Of a DNA stretch of 64,000 nt, positions 1-7,986 are shown in pieces. The DNA comes from Geodermatophilus africanus. Its GTDB lineage: Bacteria; Actinomycetota; Actinomycetes; Mycobacteriales; Geodermatophilaceae. Under the pieces are notes generated by a model. It made no database searches. It was not told the DNA's origin and worked only from the letters and a program-made list of their open reading frames with translations. The stretch covers positions 310,001 to 374,000 of the forward strand of contig NZ_FNOT01000002.1 in NCBI RefSeq assembly GCF_900107105.1, in the 5' to 3' direction. Position 1 is the first letter of the stretch, and each line of letters begins with the position of its first letter. A program made the position numbers and the translations under genes.

Positions 1-359
1 CTCACCGGGTGCTGCTTGGCGTGCGCCCAGGTGTCGCGGGCCTGGCGGCGGAACGCGGCGAAGAAGCGCCGCGCCCACTCGAACTCGGTGGACCACACCC
101 AGAACCCGACCAGGATCGGCGGGATGGTGAGCGGCCCCGGCAGCACGGTGAGCGCCAGACCGAGCAGGACGAACAGCAGCCCGGCGAAGAACACCGCGAT
201 CCGGTAGACGGTGGCCAGCCCCGGCTTGCGCCGGACGCGGTCGCGCCATGATCCGGGCTCGACCGGACGCGGCTGGCCCAGCCCGTCGGTGCAGTCGGGG
301 CAGCGGGTCGCGCCGCTGCCGGCGTGCGTCTGGTCGCGGGCATCGAGGGTGCGGGTCAC
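1..359 (-). CDS. Small PGPGW-type transmembrane protein (C-terminus beyond window)
   Basis: The GTG at 357-359 follows an AGGAG ribosome site by about six bases, and the frame stays open to the window edge (about 119 residues seen). The N-terminus is polar and holds a CPDC pair (residues about 20-23). A hydrophobic stretch follows, with FFAGLLFVLLGLALTVLPGP and then PPILVGFWVWSTEFEWARRF. The VLPGP turn between two membrane segments and the trailing basic amphipathic part match the PGPGW family of small membrane proteins, whose function is unknown. Family assignment is by motif only; the end of the protein is not visible. Confidence 0.7.
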   Translation of the reverse strand, partial: MTRTLDARDQTHAGSGATRCPDCTDGLGQPRPVEPGSWRDRVRRKPGLATVYRIAVFFAGLLFVLLGLALTVLPGPLTIPPILVGFWVWSTEFEWARRFFAAFRRQARDTWAHAKQHPV

Positions 360-399
360 CAGGACTCCTGGGTCGGCTCGGGGGTGCGGAGGAGCGCGG

Positions 400-939
400 T
401 CAGCGCTGCGCTAGTCCGCGCGCGACCTCGCTGGGCCGCTGCTGCTCACCGGCGTACGAGCTGACCACCACGAGGGCACCCGTCAGGGCCGGGATCACCC
501 ACTGCAGCTGGTCGAGCTTCGCCTGGGCCGCGGCCACCTCGGCCTTGGCCCGCTTGCTCGGCTTGGTGCCCGAGCGCGACGGCGTCCCACCGGCGTCGGA
601 CACGACCTTGCCCAGTGCCCGGCTGTACGCGGTGACGCCCAGCGCTGCTGCGGTCAACGTGGTCTTGAGCGCGCTCATGCCCGCGACGCCCTGCTGCTCG
701 GCGACCCTCCTGCGGTTGCCGAGCAGCTGGCCGACGCTGCCGACGAGGTGCGCGCCGATGGCCGCGGCGTTGACCGGCGTCCACCGGTCCCAGCCGGCGT
801 TGGCGACCCGGCCGGTGTCCGAGGCGCTGCCGGCCTCACCGGCGGCGGCGTTGAGCGCCACGGCGTTGGCGAGCGTGCCGCCGAACCAGGCGGACAGTCC
901 GAGGTCGTGCAGCGAACGGGACAGGGTGTTGCGCGCCAT
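400..939 (-). CDS. Hypothetical membrane protein, 179 aa
   Basis: The ATG at 937-939 is preceded by a strong AGGAGGAG site. The protein begins MARNTLSRSLHDLGLSAWFG and has several small-residue-rich hydrophobic stretches (about residues 18-35, 55-72, 88-105 and 150-168) separated by polar stretches, so it is probably an integral membrane protein. I do not recognise a characterised family. A near-perfect 17-bp palindrome lies 27 bp upstream and recurs before the dehydrogenase gene at 2480, so the two genes may share a regulator. Frame choice is supported by the ribosome site and by the clean stop. Confidence 0.75.
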   Translation of the reverse strand: MARNTLSRSLHDLGLSAWFGGTLANAVALNAAAGEAGSASDTGRVANAGWDRWTPVNAAAIGAHLVGSVGQLLGNRRRVAEQQGVAGMSALKTTLTAAALGVTAYSRALGKVVSDAGGTPSRSGTKPSKRAKAEVAAAQAKLDQLQWVIPALTGALVVVSSYAGEQQRPSEVARGLAQR

Positions 940-965
940 GCTGAGCTCCTCCTGGAGAGTCTGTG

Positions 966-982
966 GGTGGAGTCGCTCTACC
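966..982. promoter_or_regulatory. Palindromic operator candidate, copy 1
   Basis: GGTGGAG-TCG-CTCTACC is an inverted repeat with 7-bp arms and one mismatch, 27 bp upstream of the ATG at 939. In the orientation of the gene it reads GGTAGAGCGACTCCACC, identical over 17 bases to the site at 2409-2425, and a flanking GGAGACGG is also shared. Protein-binding is inferred from symmetry and recurrence. Confidence 0.5.
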
Positions 983-1022
983 CCGTCTCCGTGATCCACA
1001 CGCGATGGCGCAGATCGGTTGC

Positions 1023-1289
1023 TCAGCCGTAGCGCAGCGCCGCCCGGCGGCGTGCCTTGGCCGCTTCCTCCTCGCGGTCCTTGGGCGGCGCGGTGGTGAC
1101 CAGCGCGGCCAGCAGCCGGGCGGAGGCCTCGGCGACCTCCGCGACGGCGCGGTCGAACGCCTCCGCGTTGGCTTGGGACGGCTTCGCCGTCCCGCTGATC
1201 TTGCGCACGTACTGCAGTGCGGCGGCGTGCACCTCGTCCTCGGTGACGGGCGGCTCGAAGTTGGCCAGCGGCCGGATGTTGCGGCACAT
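1023..1289 (-). CDS. DUF2277 family protein, 88 aa
   Basis: The sequence starts MCRNIRPLANFEPPVTEDEV and continues AAALQYVRKISG, the near-invariant signature of the DUF2277 family, which is about 85-90 residues long and of unknown function. The length fits exactly. No clear ribosome site is visible before the ATG at 1287-1289, but the family N-terminus begins at this methionine. A lysine/arginine-rich tail (KDREEEAAKARRRAAL) ends the protein. It lies between two membrane-protein genes on the same strand. Confidence 0.88.
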   Translation of the reverse strand: MCRNIRPLANFEPPVTEDEVHAAALQYVRKISGTAKPSQANAEAFDRAVAEVAEASARLLAALVTTAPPKDREEEAAKARRRAALRYG

Positions 1290-1328
1290 GCGCGGCAGCG
1301 TAGGAGCGCGTACCGACGTCCGGGAGCC

Positions 1329-1910
1329 TCAGCCGCCGAAGCCGGCCCGGTCGACCCGGCGGTGGTAGCGGGTGCCCAGCGCGCCGCCGAGCAGCGCACC
1401 GAGCAGGGCGGCCCCCGCGACCGCCGCGAGCGTCACGAGCCCGGCGGTGGTGGCGGTGCCCTCGCCGACCGGGATGCGCGGCAGCTCCAGCCGGGCGAGC
1501 ACGTTGAACTGGCTGCCGATCACCGCCACGGCGCCGGAGAGCACCAGCACCACGACCAGGCCGACCAGCCACACCGCCAGGCCCTGGCGGACGCCGGCGA
1601 AGCGCGACATCCGCCCGGCCACGTACCCGCCGGCCAGGTAGGAGACGAAGAGGACGACGAGCAGCGCGACCGCCCCGCGCAGCCCGATCGCCTCGGCCGA
1701 CGCGCCGTCGGTCAGCCCCAGCCCGGTGCCGGCCGCCGCCACCAGTGCCAGCAGCGGCACCGCCAGACCGGTCGCCGACAGCCAGCCGAAGAAGGCCGCC
1801 CCCCAGCTGGTGCCGCCGAACTGCGACCGCTGGACGGCGACGGCCTGCCGGGCGGTGGCCGCCCGTGCCGCGCCGTCGGCTCCCGGCAGCGGGTGGTCGG
1901 TGCGCGCCAT
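1329..1910 (-). CDS. Four-helix integral membrane protein, 193 aa
   Basis: The ATG at 1908-1910 has an AGGAGG site nine bases upstream. After a cytosolic-looking N-terminus (SQFGGTSWGAAFFGW) there are four hydrophobic stretches at about residues 45-65, 75-98, 108-131 and 152-176, and the tail is basic (RYHRRVDR). The second helix carries a glycine-rich SYLAGGYVAGRM motif of the kind seen in small actinobacterial TM proteins. No enzymatic motif is visible, so function is unknown. A NYN-domain gene starts divergently about 90 bp away. Confidence 0.75.
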   Translation of the reverse strand: MARTDHPLPGADGAARAATARQAVAVQRSQFGGTSWGAAFFGWLSATGLAVPLLALVAAAGTGLGLTDGASAEAIGLRGAVALLVVLFVSYLAGGYVAGRMSRFAGVRQGLAVWLVGLVVVLVLSGAVAVIGSQFNVLARLELPRIPVGEGTATTAGLVTLAAVAGAALLGALLGGALGTRYHRRVDRAGFGG

Positions 1911-2000
1911 GGCGGGCCTCCTGGGGAAGATCGGAGCCGGACGTGCGCGGGAGTGCCCGGTGCGGGCTCCGGGAAACGGCGCGCCGGGGAGGAGGCGGCG

Positions 2001-2393
2001 GTGGTCGTGCTGCTGGTGGACGCCGCGAACGTGGTCGGCTCCCGGCCCGACGGCTGGTGGCGCGACCGGGCCGGTGCGACCTCACGGCTGCTGGCGCGGC
2101 TGGCCCCGCTGACCGGCCGGGAGCTGCCCGCCCCCGGCGGTGGTGCGGTCGTCTGCGACGAGGTGGTGGCGGTCGTCGAGGGGGCGGCGCGCGGTGTCGA
2201 CGCGCCACCCCGGGTCACCCTGGTCCGGGCCGAGGGCAGCGGGGACGACGCCCTGGCCGGGTCCGCCGCGCGGCTGGCGGGCGAGGGCCGCGAGTTGCTG
2301 GTGGTCACCGCCGACCGCGGCCTGCGCGCCCGACTGCCGGAGGGCGCCGCCGTCGCTGGTCCCGGGTGGCTGTACGACGTGCTGCCCGCATGA
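2001..2393 (+). CDS. NYN/PIN-like nuclease-domain protein, 130 aa
   Basis: Starts at the GTG at 2001, five bases after GGGAGGAGG. The protein opens VVVLLVDAANVVGSRPDGWW, a typical NYN/PIN-fold first strand with the catalytic-type Asp followed by AANVVGS. Further acidic positions lie in GSGDDALAG (about residue 80) and VVTADRGLRARL (about residue 100), as expected for a metal-binding PIN-like site. Such proteins are usually RNases or RNA-processing factors; the actual substrate is unknown. The longer open frame upstream lacks a ribosome site and is not needed for the fold. Confidence 0.75.
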   Translation: MVVLLVDAANVVGSRPDGWWRDRAGATSRLLARLAPLTGRELPAPGGGAVVCDEVVAVVEGAARGVDAPPRVTLVRAEGSGDDALAGSAARLAGEGRELLVVTADRGLRARLPEGAAVAGPGWLYDVLPA

Positions 2394-2408
2394 CCCGGGA
2401 GACGGGTG

Positions 2409-2425
2409 GGTAGAGCGACTCCACC
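2409..2425. promoter_or_regulatory. Palindromic operator candidate, copy 2
   Basis: GGTAGAG-CGA-CTCCACC, with 7-bp arms and one mismatch, lies 55 bp before the ATG of the dehydrogenase gene and just after the NYN stop codon. It is the same 17-mer, in the same orientation to its gene, as the site at 966-982. Confidence 0.5.
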
Positions 2426-2479
2426 GACGCACCCGACCCGTCCGCGCGTCGGGGTCCACTCCCGAGCCCGAGGAGCCGC

Positions 2480-3379
2480 ATGCCGCCGACCGACGCGCCG
2501 TCCCGCCCGCTGACCGCCCTCGTCACCGGCGCCTCGAGCGGGATCGGCCGGGCCACCGTGCACGCCCTGGCCGCCCGCGGCGCCCGGCTGGTGCTCGTCG
2601 CCCGGGGCCGAGAGGCGCTGGAGGAGACCGCGGCCGAGGCCCGGAAGAGGGGCGCGGACGACGTCCTGGTCTGCCCGGCCGACGTCACCGACGCCGACGC
2701 CGTGCAGCGGACCGTCGAGGCCGCGGTCACGCGCCTCGGCCGGCTCGACGCCGTCGTCCACTCGGCGCAGACCATGGCCTACGGCCGGGTCGAGGATGTG
2801 CCCCGCGAGGCCTTCGAGACCGTCGTCGACACCGCGCTGCACGGCACCGCGAACATCGCCCGCTCCGCGCTGCCGCTCTTCCGCCGCCAGGAGGCCGGCC
2901 ACCTCGTCGTGGTCAGCTCGCTGTTGGCCTCGGTGAGCGCGCCGCTCATGGGCACCTACGTGGCGGCCAAGTGGGGGCAGCTTGGGCTGGTCCGCACCCT
3001 GCAGCAGGAGACCCGCGACGCCCCGGGCGTGCACGTCTCCGCCGTCGCCCCCGGCGGGGTCAACACCCCGATCTACTACCAGGGCGCGACCTGGGCCGGC
3101 AGTACCGGCCGGCCGCCGCCCCCGGTCTACTCGCCGGAGCGGGTGGCCCGCGCGGTGGTGGCCCGGCTCGACCGGCCCCGGCGGCTGGTGCAGTCCGGCT
3201 TCGCCAACCCGGTGGTCATCGCCGGCTTCCGGCTGCTGCCGGCGGTCTACGACGCGCTCGTCGGCCCGCTGTTCCGGGTGTTCGCCCTGGCGGGGGACGG
3301 CGCGCCGCCCAGCGAGGGCAACGTGTTCGCCTCGCGGCCGGAGCGCAACGGCAAGGACGGCCGCTGGCGCGGTCTCTGA
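2480..3379 (+). CDS. Short-chain dehydrogenase/reductase (SDR), 299 aa
   Basis: A classical SDR: cofactor motif TGASSGIG at residues about 15-22, a VVSS catalytic serine region near residue 152, and the YVAAK catalytic Tyr-Lys pair near residue 165. It probably oxidises or reduces a small alcohol or ketone with NAD(P)H; the substrate cannot be read from sequence. The C-terminal ~80 residues extend beyond the minimal fold, with hydrophobic stretches as in the longer PRK07109-like SDRs. The ATG at 2480 has a GAGGAG site. It ends 13 bp from the convergent GAF-ANTAR gene. Confidence 0.88.
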   Translation: MPPTDAPSRPLTALVTGASSGIGRATVHALAARGARLVLVARGREALEETAAEARKRGADDVLVCPADVTDADAVQRTVEAAVTRLGRLDAVVHSAQTMAYGRVEDVPREAFETVVDTALHGTANIARSALPLFRRQEAGHLVVVSSLLASVSAPLMGTYVAAKWGQLGLVRTLQQETRDAPGVHVSAVAPGGVNTPIYYQGATWAGSTGRPPPPVYSPERVARAVVARLDRPRRLVQSGFANPVVIAGFRLLPAVYDALVGPLFRVFALAGDGAPPSEGNVFASRPERNGKDGRWRGL

Positions 3380-3392
3380 GGCGCCGGGGCGG

Positions 3393-4121
3393 TCACCAGC
3401 GCCCGGACCGGTCGGCCAGCTCCTGCTCGAACGCGCTGACGATCCCCGCGGCGACGTCGCGGAGCTTGATGTTGCGCCGCTGGGAGGCGATCCGCAGCAG
3501 GCCGAAGGCCTGGTCAGCGGTGCAGCGCTCCTGGGCCATGAGCAGGCCGACCGCCTGGCCGATGGTGGCCCGGGTGTCCAGCCCGCCGAGCAGGGACTCG
3601 GCGCGGGAGTCGCTGTCGGCGATCCGCAGCGCCACCGCGAGCGCACCGGTGGCCTGCTCCGCCCAGCCGGCCGCGGTGGCCTCGTCCTCGCCGCTGAACG
3701 CCTCCGGCTCGGTGGCGTAGAGGTTCAGCGCGCCGCTGCTGCGCCCCTCGACCACCAGCGGCAGCGACAGCGACGAGCGGACGCCGAGCTGCGCGGCCCG
3801 CGCGGGGTAGGGCGACCAGCGCTCCTCGGTGGCCATGTCGCCGACCCGCACGACGCTGCCGGTGCGCATCGACTCCAGGCAGGGGCCGGCGTCGACCTCG
3901 TACTGACGCTCGTCGGCGCGGTCGGCCAGCGGCCCGGTGCTGGCCACGGTCACCCCGCTGCCGTCGCGGGTGAGCGTCAGCCCGCAGGCCTCGGCGTGCC
4001 GCACCTGCCGCGCGGCCAGCTGCACCAGGTCGCCGAGGAAGGACCTCAGGTCCCCGCCCGCCACCAGCAGGGCGAGCAGCTCGCCGTCGGCCGACCGTGT
4101 GTCCTCTCCCGCCGTCGCCAC
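3393..4121 (-). CDS. GAF-ANTAR domain RNA-binding regulator, 242 aa
   Basis: The GTG at 4119-4121 follows GGAGGAC. Residues about 20-155 form a GAF sensor domain (core PCLESMRTGSVVRVGDMA). Residues about 175-240 form an ANTAR domain (IGQAVGLLMAQERCTADQAF followed by LLRIASQRRNIKLRDVA). ANTAR proteins act as antiterminators that bind paired hairpins in mRNA leaders. Here the gene is divergent from an ethanolamine permease-eutBC operon, and in Firmicutes the eut operon is controlled by an ANTAR protein (EutV), so a local target is plausible but unproven. No phospho-receiver domain is present, so input would come through GAF. Confidence 0.88.
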   Translation of the reverse strand: MATAGEDTRSADGELLALLVAGGDLRSFLGDLVQLAARQVRHAEACGLTLTRDGSGVTVASTGPLADRADERQYEVDAGPCLESMRTGSVVRVGDMATEERWSPYPARAAQLGVRSSLSLPLVVEGRSSGALNLYATEPEAFSGEDEATAAGWAEQATGALAVALRIADSDSRAESLLGGLDTRATIGQAVGLLMAQERCTADQAFGLLRIASQRRNIKLRDVAAGIVSAFEQELADRSGRW

Positions 4122-4277
4122 TGCCCGTCCTCCGCGTCGTGCTCCACCCGGTCGTGCCCGGCCGAGGCCATTCTCCCGCAGGACGGCCGTGCCCGGCGGC
4201 GGAAGCGGAACGCCGCCGTGAACGGCGTGTTGCCACCGCGGCAGCCCGTTGACCCCGCGCTGACGTGGGACGACGCT

Positions 4278-4302
4278 GGCCCTCCCCGCCCCCGGCGGGC
4301 CG
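4278..4302 (+). promoter_or_regulatory. GC hairpin in the leader of the ethanolamine operon
   Basis: GGCCC ... GGGCC arms enclose a second CGCC/GGCG pairing directly before the GGAGG site of the permease gene. It could mask translation or act in antitermination together with the divergent ANTAR protein. The classical six-base ANTAR loops are not clearly visible, so this is tentative. Confidence 0.3.
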
Positions 4303-4317
4303 AGCTCGGAGGTGCCC

Positions 4318-5808
4318 GTGACCGCTGATCCCACCGCCCGCCCCGCCTCTGATCCCCCCGCCCGCCCGGCCTCGCCGCGGCCCGCGCACGCGGGCGTCGA
4401 CGCCGAGCGGGTCGACGCCGGCTACCTCGAGCGCCGCCGGCTGCGCACGGGGACGGCGGGCTGGCTGCTGCTGGCCGGTCTCGGCGTCTCGGCGGTCATC
4501 TCCGGCGACTACGCCGGGTGGAACTTCGGCCTCGCCGAGGGCGGGTTCGGCGGGCTGCTCATCGCCACCGTGCTCATGGCGGTCATGTACACCGCGATGG
4601 TGTTCGGGCTGGCCGAGCTCGGCTCCGCGCTGCCGACCGCCGGGGGCGGCTACACCTTCGCCCGCCGGGCGCTGGGCCCCTGGGGCGGCTACGCCACCGG
4701 CGTCGCGGTGCTCATCGAGTACGCGATCGCGCCGGCCGCGATCGCGACCTTCATCGGCGCCTACGTCGAGTCGCTCGGGCTGTTCGGCATCACCGACGGC
4801 TGGTGGGTCTACCTCGCCGTCTACGCGCTGTTCGTCGGCATCCACCTCCTGGGCGTCGGCGAGGCGCTCAAGGCGATGTTCGCCGTCACCGTCGTCGCGC
4901 TCGCCGGCCTCGTGGTGTTCCTGATCGGCGCGATCCCGCGGTTCGACGGCGACCTGCTGCTCGACATCGCGCCCACCGACGCCGCCGGCGCCTCGGCGTT
5001 CCTGCCGTACGGGCTGATCGGCGTCTGGGCCGCGTTCCCCTTCGCGATCTGGTTCTTCCTCGCCGTGGAGAGCGTGCCGCTGGCCGCCGAGGAGGCCCGC
5101 GATCCGGCGCGCTCCATGCCGCGGGGCATCGTCGCGGCGATGGGCCTGCTCGTCGTCCTCGCCCTCCTGATGCTGGTGTTCACCCCGGGCGCGGCGGGCT
5201 CGTCGGCGATCGCGGCGTCCGGCAACCCGCCGGTCGACGCGCTGGCCGGGGCCGGTGCGTCCGAGGGCCTCACGCGGGTGGTCAACTACGCCGGCCTGTT
5301 CGGGCTGGTCGCCAGCTTCTTCTCGATCATCTACGCGTACTCGCGGCAGACGTTCGCGCTCTCCCGCGCCGGCTACCTGCCCCGGGCGCTGTCGGTCACC
5401 AACTCCCGCCGGGCGCCCGTGCTGGCGCTGCTGGTCCCCGGCGCCATCGGGTTCGTGCTCTCGCTGACCGGCCAGGGCGCGATGCTGCTCAACATGGCCG
5501 TCTTCGGGGCGACGGTGTCCTACGTGCTCATGATGGTCAGCCACATCGTGCTGCGCCGTCGCGAGCCGGAGCTGCCGCGCCCGTACCGGACGCCGGGCGG
5601 GACGGCGACCACCGGCGTCGCCCTGGTGCTGGCGGCCGCCGCGGTCGTGGCCACCTTCCTCGTCGACGTCACCGCGGCGCTGTGGACGCTCGCGGCCTAC
5701 GTCTGCTTCCTCGCCTGGTTCGCGCTGTACAGCCGCCACCACCTGGTGGCCTCGGCGCCGGAGGAGGAGTTCGAGTTGCTGGCCGACGCGGCGGACGACG
5801 TCCGATGA
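4318..5808 (+). CDS. eat: APC-family ethanolamine permease, 496 aa
   Basis: A polytopic amino acid/polyamine/organocation (APC) transporter with about 12 hydrophobic segments. Motifs typical of ethanolamine permeases include SGDYAGWNFGLAEGGFGG in helix 1, an FFSIIYAYSRQTFALSRAGY region near residue 345, and a downstream RRAPVLALLVPGAIGF. The GTG at 4318 is five bases from GGAGG; the GTG at 4312 overlaps that site and is less likely. The stop overlaps the eutB start (ATGA), so transport and degradation of ethanolamine are translationally coupled. The N-terminal ~40 residues are proline-rich and cytoplasmic. Confidence 0.88.
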   Translation: MTADPTARPASDPPARPASPRPAHAGVDAERVDAGYLERRRLRTGTAGWLLLAGLGVSAVISGDYAGWNFGLAEGGFGGLLIATVLMAVMYTAMVFGLAELGSALPTAGGGYTFARRALGPWGGYATGVAVLIEYAIAPAAIATFIGAYVESLGLFGITDGWWVYLAVYALFVGIHLLGVGEALKAMFAVTVVALAGLVVFLIGAIPRFDGDLLLDIAPTDAAGASAFLPYGLIGVWAAFPFAIWFFLAVESVPLAAEEARDPARSMPRGIVAAMGLLVVLALLMLVFTPGAAGSSAIAASGNPPVDALAGAGASEGLTRVVNYAGLFGLVASFFSIIYAYSRQTFALSRAGYLPRALSVTNSRRAPVLALLVPGAIGFVLSLTGQGAMLLNMAVFGATVSYVLMMVSHIVLRRREPELPRPYRTPGGTATTGVALVLAAAAVVATFLVDVTAALWTLAAYVCFLAWFALYSRHHLVASAPEEEFELLADAADDVR

Positions 5809-7217
5809 GGCGGCAGGGCACCGTCGGCGGGCACTCCTACGAGTTCCCGACGCTGGTCGAGCTGCTGGCGAAGGCGACGCCGGCCCGCTCCGGCGACGTG
5901 CTCGCCGGGTGCGCCGCGGAGTCGGCGGCCGAGCGGGTCGCTGCCCAGGCGGTGCTCGCCGACCTGCCGCTGGCCACCTTCCTCGACGAGCTGGTGGTCG
6001 GCTACGACGAGGACGACGTCACCCGGCTGGTCCTCGACACCCACGACCCGGTGGCCTTCGCGCCGGTCGCCTCGCTGACGGTCGGCGAGTTCCGTGACCG
6101 GCTGCTGGCCTGGGCGGCCGCCGGCGACGAGACGGCGATCAGCGGCCTGGCGCCCGGGCTGACGCCGGAGATGGTCGCGGCCACCTCGAAGCTGATGCGC
6201 AACGCCGACCTGGTCGCCGTCGGCCGGCGCACGCGGGTGGTGACCGGGCTGCGCAGCACCCTCGGCCTGCCCGGCCGGCTGGCCTCCCGGCTGCAGCCCA
6301 ACCACCCGACCGACGACCCGCTGGGCGTCACGGCATCCATCGTCGACGGGTTGCTGCAGGGCTGCGGGGACGCCGTCATCGGGATCAACCCGGCCACCGA
6401 CTCCCCGGCCCGCACGGTGGCGCTGCTCGAGCTGGTCGACGAGGTGATCGGCCGCTACGGCATCCCCACCCAGTCCTGCGTGCTGGCGCACGTGACCACC
6501 ACCCTGCGGGCGCTCGAGCAGGGCGCGCCGGTGGACCTGGTGTTCCAGTCGGTCGCCGGCACCCAGGAGGCCAATCGCGGCTTCGGCGTCACCCTCGACC
6601 TGCTCGCCGAGGCCCGCGCCGGCGCACTGGCGCTGGGCCGCGGCACGGTCGGCTCCAACGTCACCTACTTCGAGACCGGGCAGGGCTCGGCGCTGTCGGC
6701 CGACGCCCACCGCGGCGTCGGCGGCCGGCCGGTCGACCAGCAGACGCTGGAGGCCCGCGCCTACGCCGTCGCGCGGCACTTCGACCCGCTGCTGGTCAAC
6801 ACCGTCGTCGGCTTCATCGGCCCGGAGTACCTCTACGACGGCAAGCAGGTGCTGCGCGCCGGGCTCGAGGACCACTTCTGCGGCAAGCTGCTCGGCCTGC
6901 CCATGGGCGTGGACGTCTGCTACACCAACCACGCCGAGGTCGACGAGGACGACATGGACTCCCTCATGCTGCTGCTCGGGGCGGCCGGCTGCACGTTCCT
7001 CATCGCCGTCCCCGGGATGGACGACGTGATGCTGCACTACCAGTCGCTGGCCTTCTCCGACGTGCTCACCACCCGCTCGGTGCTCGGGCTGCGGCCGGCG
7101 CCGGAGTTCGAGGCGTGGCTGGCCCGCATGGACCTGCTCGACGACGACGGCCGGGTGCGGGAGCTGACCGCCGACGCGCCCGCCGCGCGGGCCCTGCTGG
7201 CGGCGGCGTCGTCGTGA
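5805..7217 (+). CDS. eutB: Ethanolamine ammonia-lyase large subunit EutB, 470 aa
   Basis: Catalytic subunit of the adenosylcobalamin-dependent ethanolamine ammonia-lyase, converting ethanolamine to acetaldehyde and ammonia. Family blocks are intact: GDVLAGCAAESAAERVAAQ near the N-terminus, LQPNHPTDDPLGVTASIVDG in the middle, QEANRGFGVTLDLL, SNVTYFETGQGSALSADAH and MGVDVCYTNHAEVDEDDMD towards the end. Length fits the family (about 450-470). The start ATG overlaps the permease stop. No eutA reactivase, cobalamin adenosyltransferase or microcompartment shell gene lies nearby, so the pathway appears non-compartmentalised. Confidence 0.96.
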   Translation: MRRQGTVGGHSYEFPTLVELLAKATPARSGDVLAGCAAESAAERVAAQAVLADLPLATFLDELVVGYDEDDVTRLVLDTHDPVAFAPVASLTVGEFRDRLLAWAAAGDETAISGLAPGLTPEMVAATSKLMRNADLVAVGRRTRVVTGLRSTLGLPGRLASRLQPNHPTDDPLGVTASIVDGLLQGCGDAVIGINPATDSPARTVALLELVDEVIGRYGIPTQSCVLAHVTTTLRALEQGAPVDLVFQSVAGTQEANRGFGVTLDLLAEARAGALALGRGTVGSNVTYFETGQGSALSADAHRGVGGRPVDQQTLEARAYAVARHFDPLLVNTVVGFIGPEYLYDGKQVLRAGLEDHFCGKLLGLPMGVDVCYTNHAEVDEDDMDSLMLLLGAAGCTFLIAVPGMDDVMLHYQSLAFSDVLTTRSVLGLRPAPEFEAWLARMDLLDDDGRVRELTADAPAARALLAAASS

Positions 7218-7227
7218 GGAGCCGAGC

Positions 7228-7986
7228 ATGACCGACGCCCTGGACCGGCCGCTGCCGGCGAGCGACGACCCGTGGGCCGTGCTGCGGTCGGCCACCCGGG
7301 CGCGGGTCGCGCTCGGCCGGGCCGGCGACGCACTGCCGACCGCCCGGGAGCTGGAGTTCCGCGCCGCGCACGCCGCCGCCCGCGACGCGGTGCACCAGCC
7401 GCTGGACCCCGCCGTCGTCCGGGCCGCGCTGGACCCGGCCCTCGAGTTGCTGGAGGTGCACTCGGCCGCCCCCGACCGCGCCACCTACCTGCAGCGGCCC
7501 GATCTCGGCCGGCGGCTCGCGGAGGGCACGGAGCTGCCGCGGGTGGACGCCGACCTCGCGGTCGTGATCGCCGACGGGCTCTCCCCCCGGGCGGTGCACG
7601 AGCACGCCGCCGGGCTGGTGACGGCGCTGCTGGAGCGGCTGCCCGGCTGGTCGGTCGCGCCGCTGGTGCTCGCCTCCCAGGCGCGGGTGGCGCTCGGCGA
7701 CGCGGTGGGGGAGGCGCTGGGCGCCCGGGCCGTCGCCGTGCTGATCGGGGAGCGGCCGGGCCTGTCGTCGGCGGACTCGCTCGGCGTCTACCTGACCTGG
7801 GCGCCGCGGCCGGGGCGGGCGGACTCCGAGCGCAACTGCGTCTCCAACGTCCGCCCGCCGCACGGGTTGTCCTACGCGCAGGCCGCCGACACCGTGGCCG
7901 CGCTGCTAGGGGCGGCCCGCGAGCTCGGCGCGTCCGGCGTGGTGCTCAAGGACGAGGGCCCGGCGCTGCCGGCCGGCGCCGGCTGA
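7228..7986 (+). CDS. eutC: Ethanolamine ammonia-lyase small subunit EutC, 252 aa
   Basis: Ten bases after eutB, with GGAG before the ATG. Conserved EutC blocks are present: TYLQRPDLGRRL, VIADGLSPRAVHEHA, VLIGERPGLSSADSLGVYL and ERNCVSNVRPPHGLSY. The subunit contributes to B12 binding in the EutBC complex. The N-terminal ~40 residues are variable, as is usual in the family. It ends the operon; downstream is a long intergenic region with a strong palindromic terminator facing the convergent tctA gene. Confidence 0.95.
   Translation: MTDALDRPLPASDDPWAVLRSATRARVALGRAGDALPTARELEFRAAHAAARDAVHQPLDPAVVRAALDPALELLEVHSAAPDRATYLQRPDLGRRLAEGTELPRVDADLAVVIADGLSPRAVHEHAAGLVTALLERLPGWSVAPLVLASQARVALGDAVGEALGARAVAVLIGERPGLSSADSLGVYLTWAPRPGRADSERNCVSNVRPPHGLSYAQAADTVAALLGAARELGASGVVLKDEGPALPAGAG

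Noticed and set aside
964-1000. SigB/SigF-type promoter (GGGTA box) in the shared motif
   Set aside because: GGGTAG is present in both copies, but no matching -35 element is found at a consistent distance; the 17-bp dyad explains the conservation better.
400-2208. 602-residue frame covering three genes on the minus strand
   Set aside because: It overlaps the DUF2277 and TM-protein genes in another frame; only the last 179 codons behave like protein.
963-2393. 476-residue frame ending in the NYN protein
   Set aside because: Its first ~345 codons are Arg/Gly/Pro-rich antisense to two real genes; only the part from 2001 has a ribosome site and a fold.
4122-4277. Clear dual-hairpin ANTAR target in the eut leader
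   Set aside because: Several GC stems exist, but I could not find two hairpins with the conserved six-base A1/G4 loops, so only a single leader hairpin is listed.
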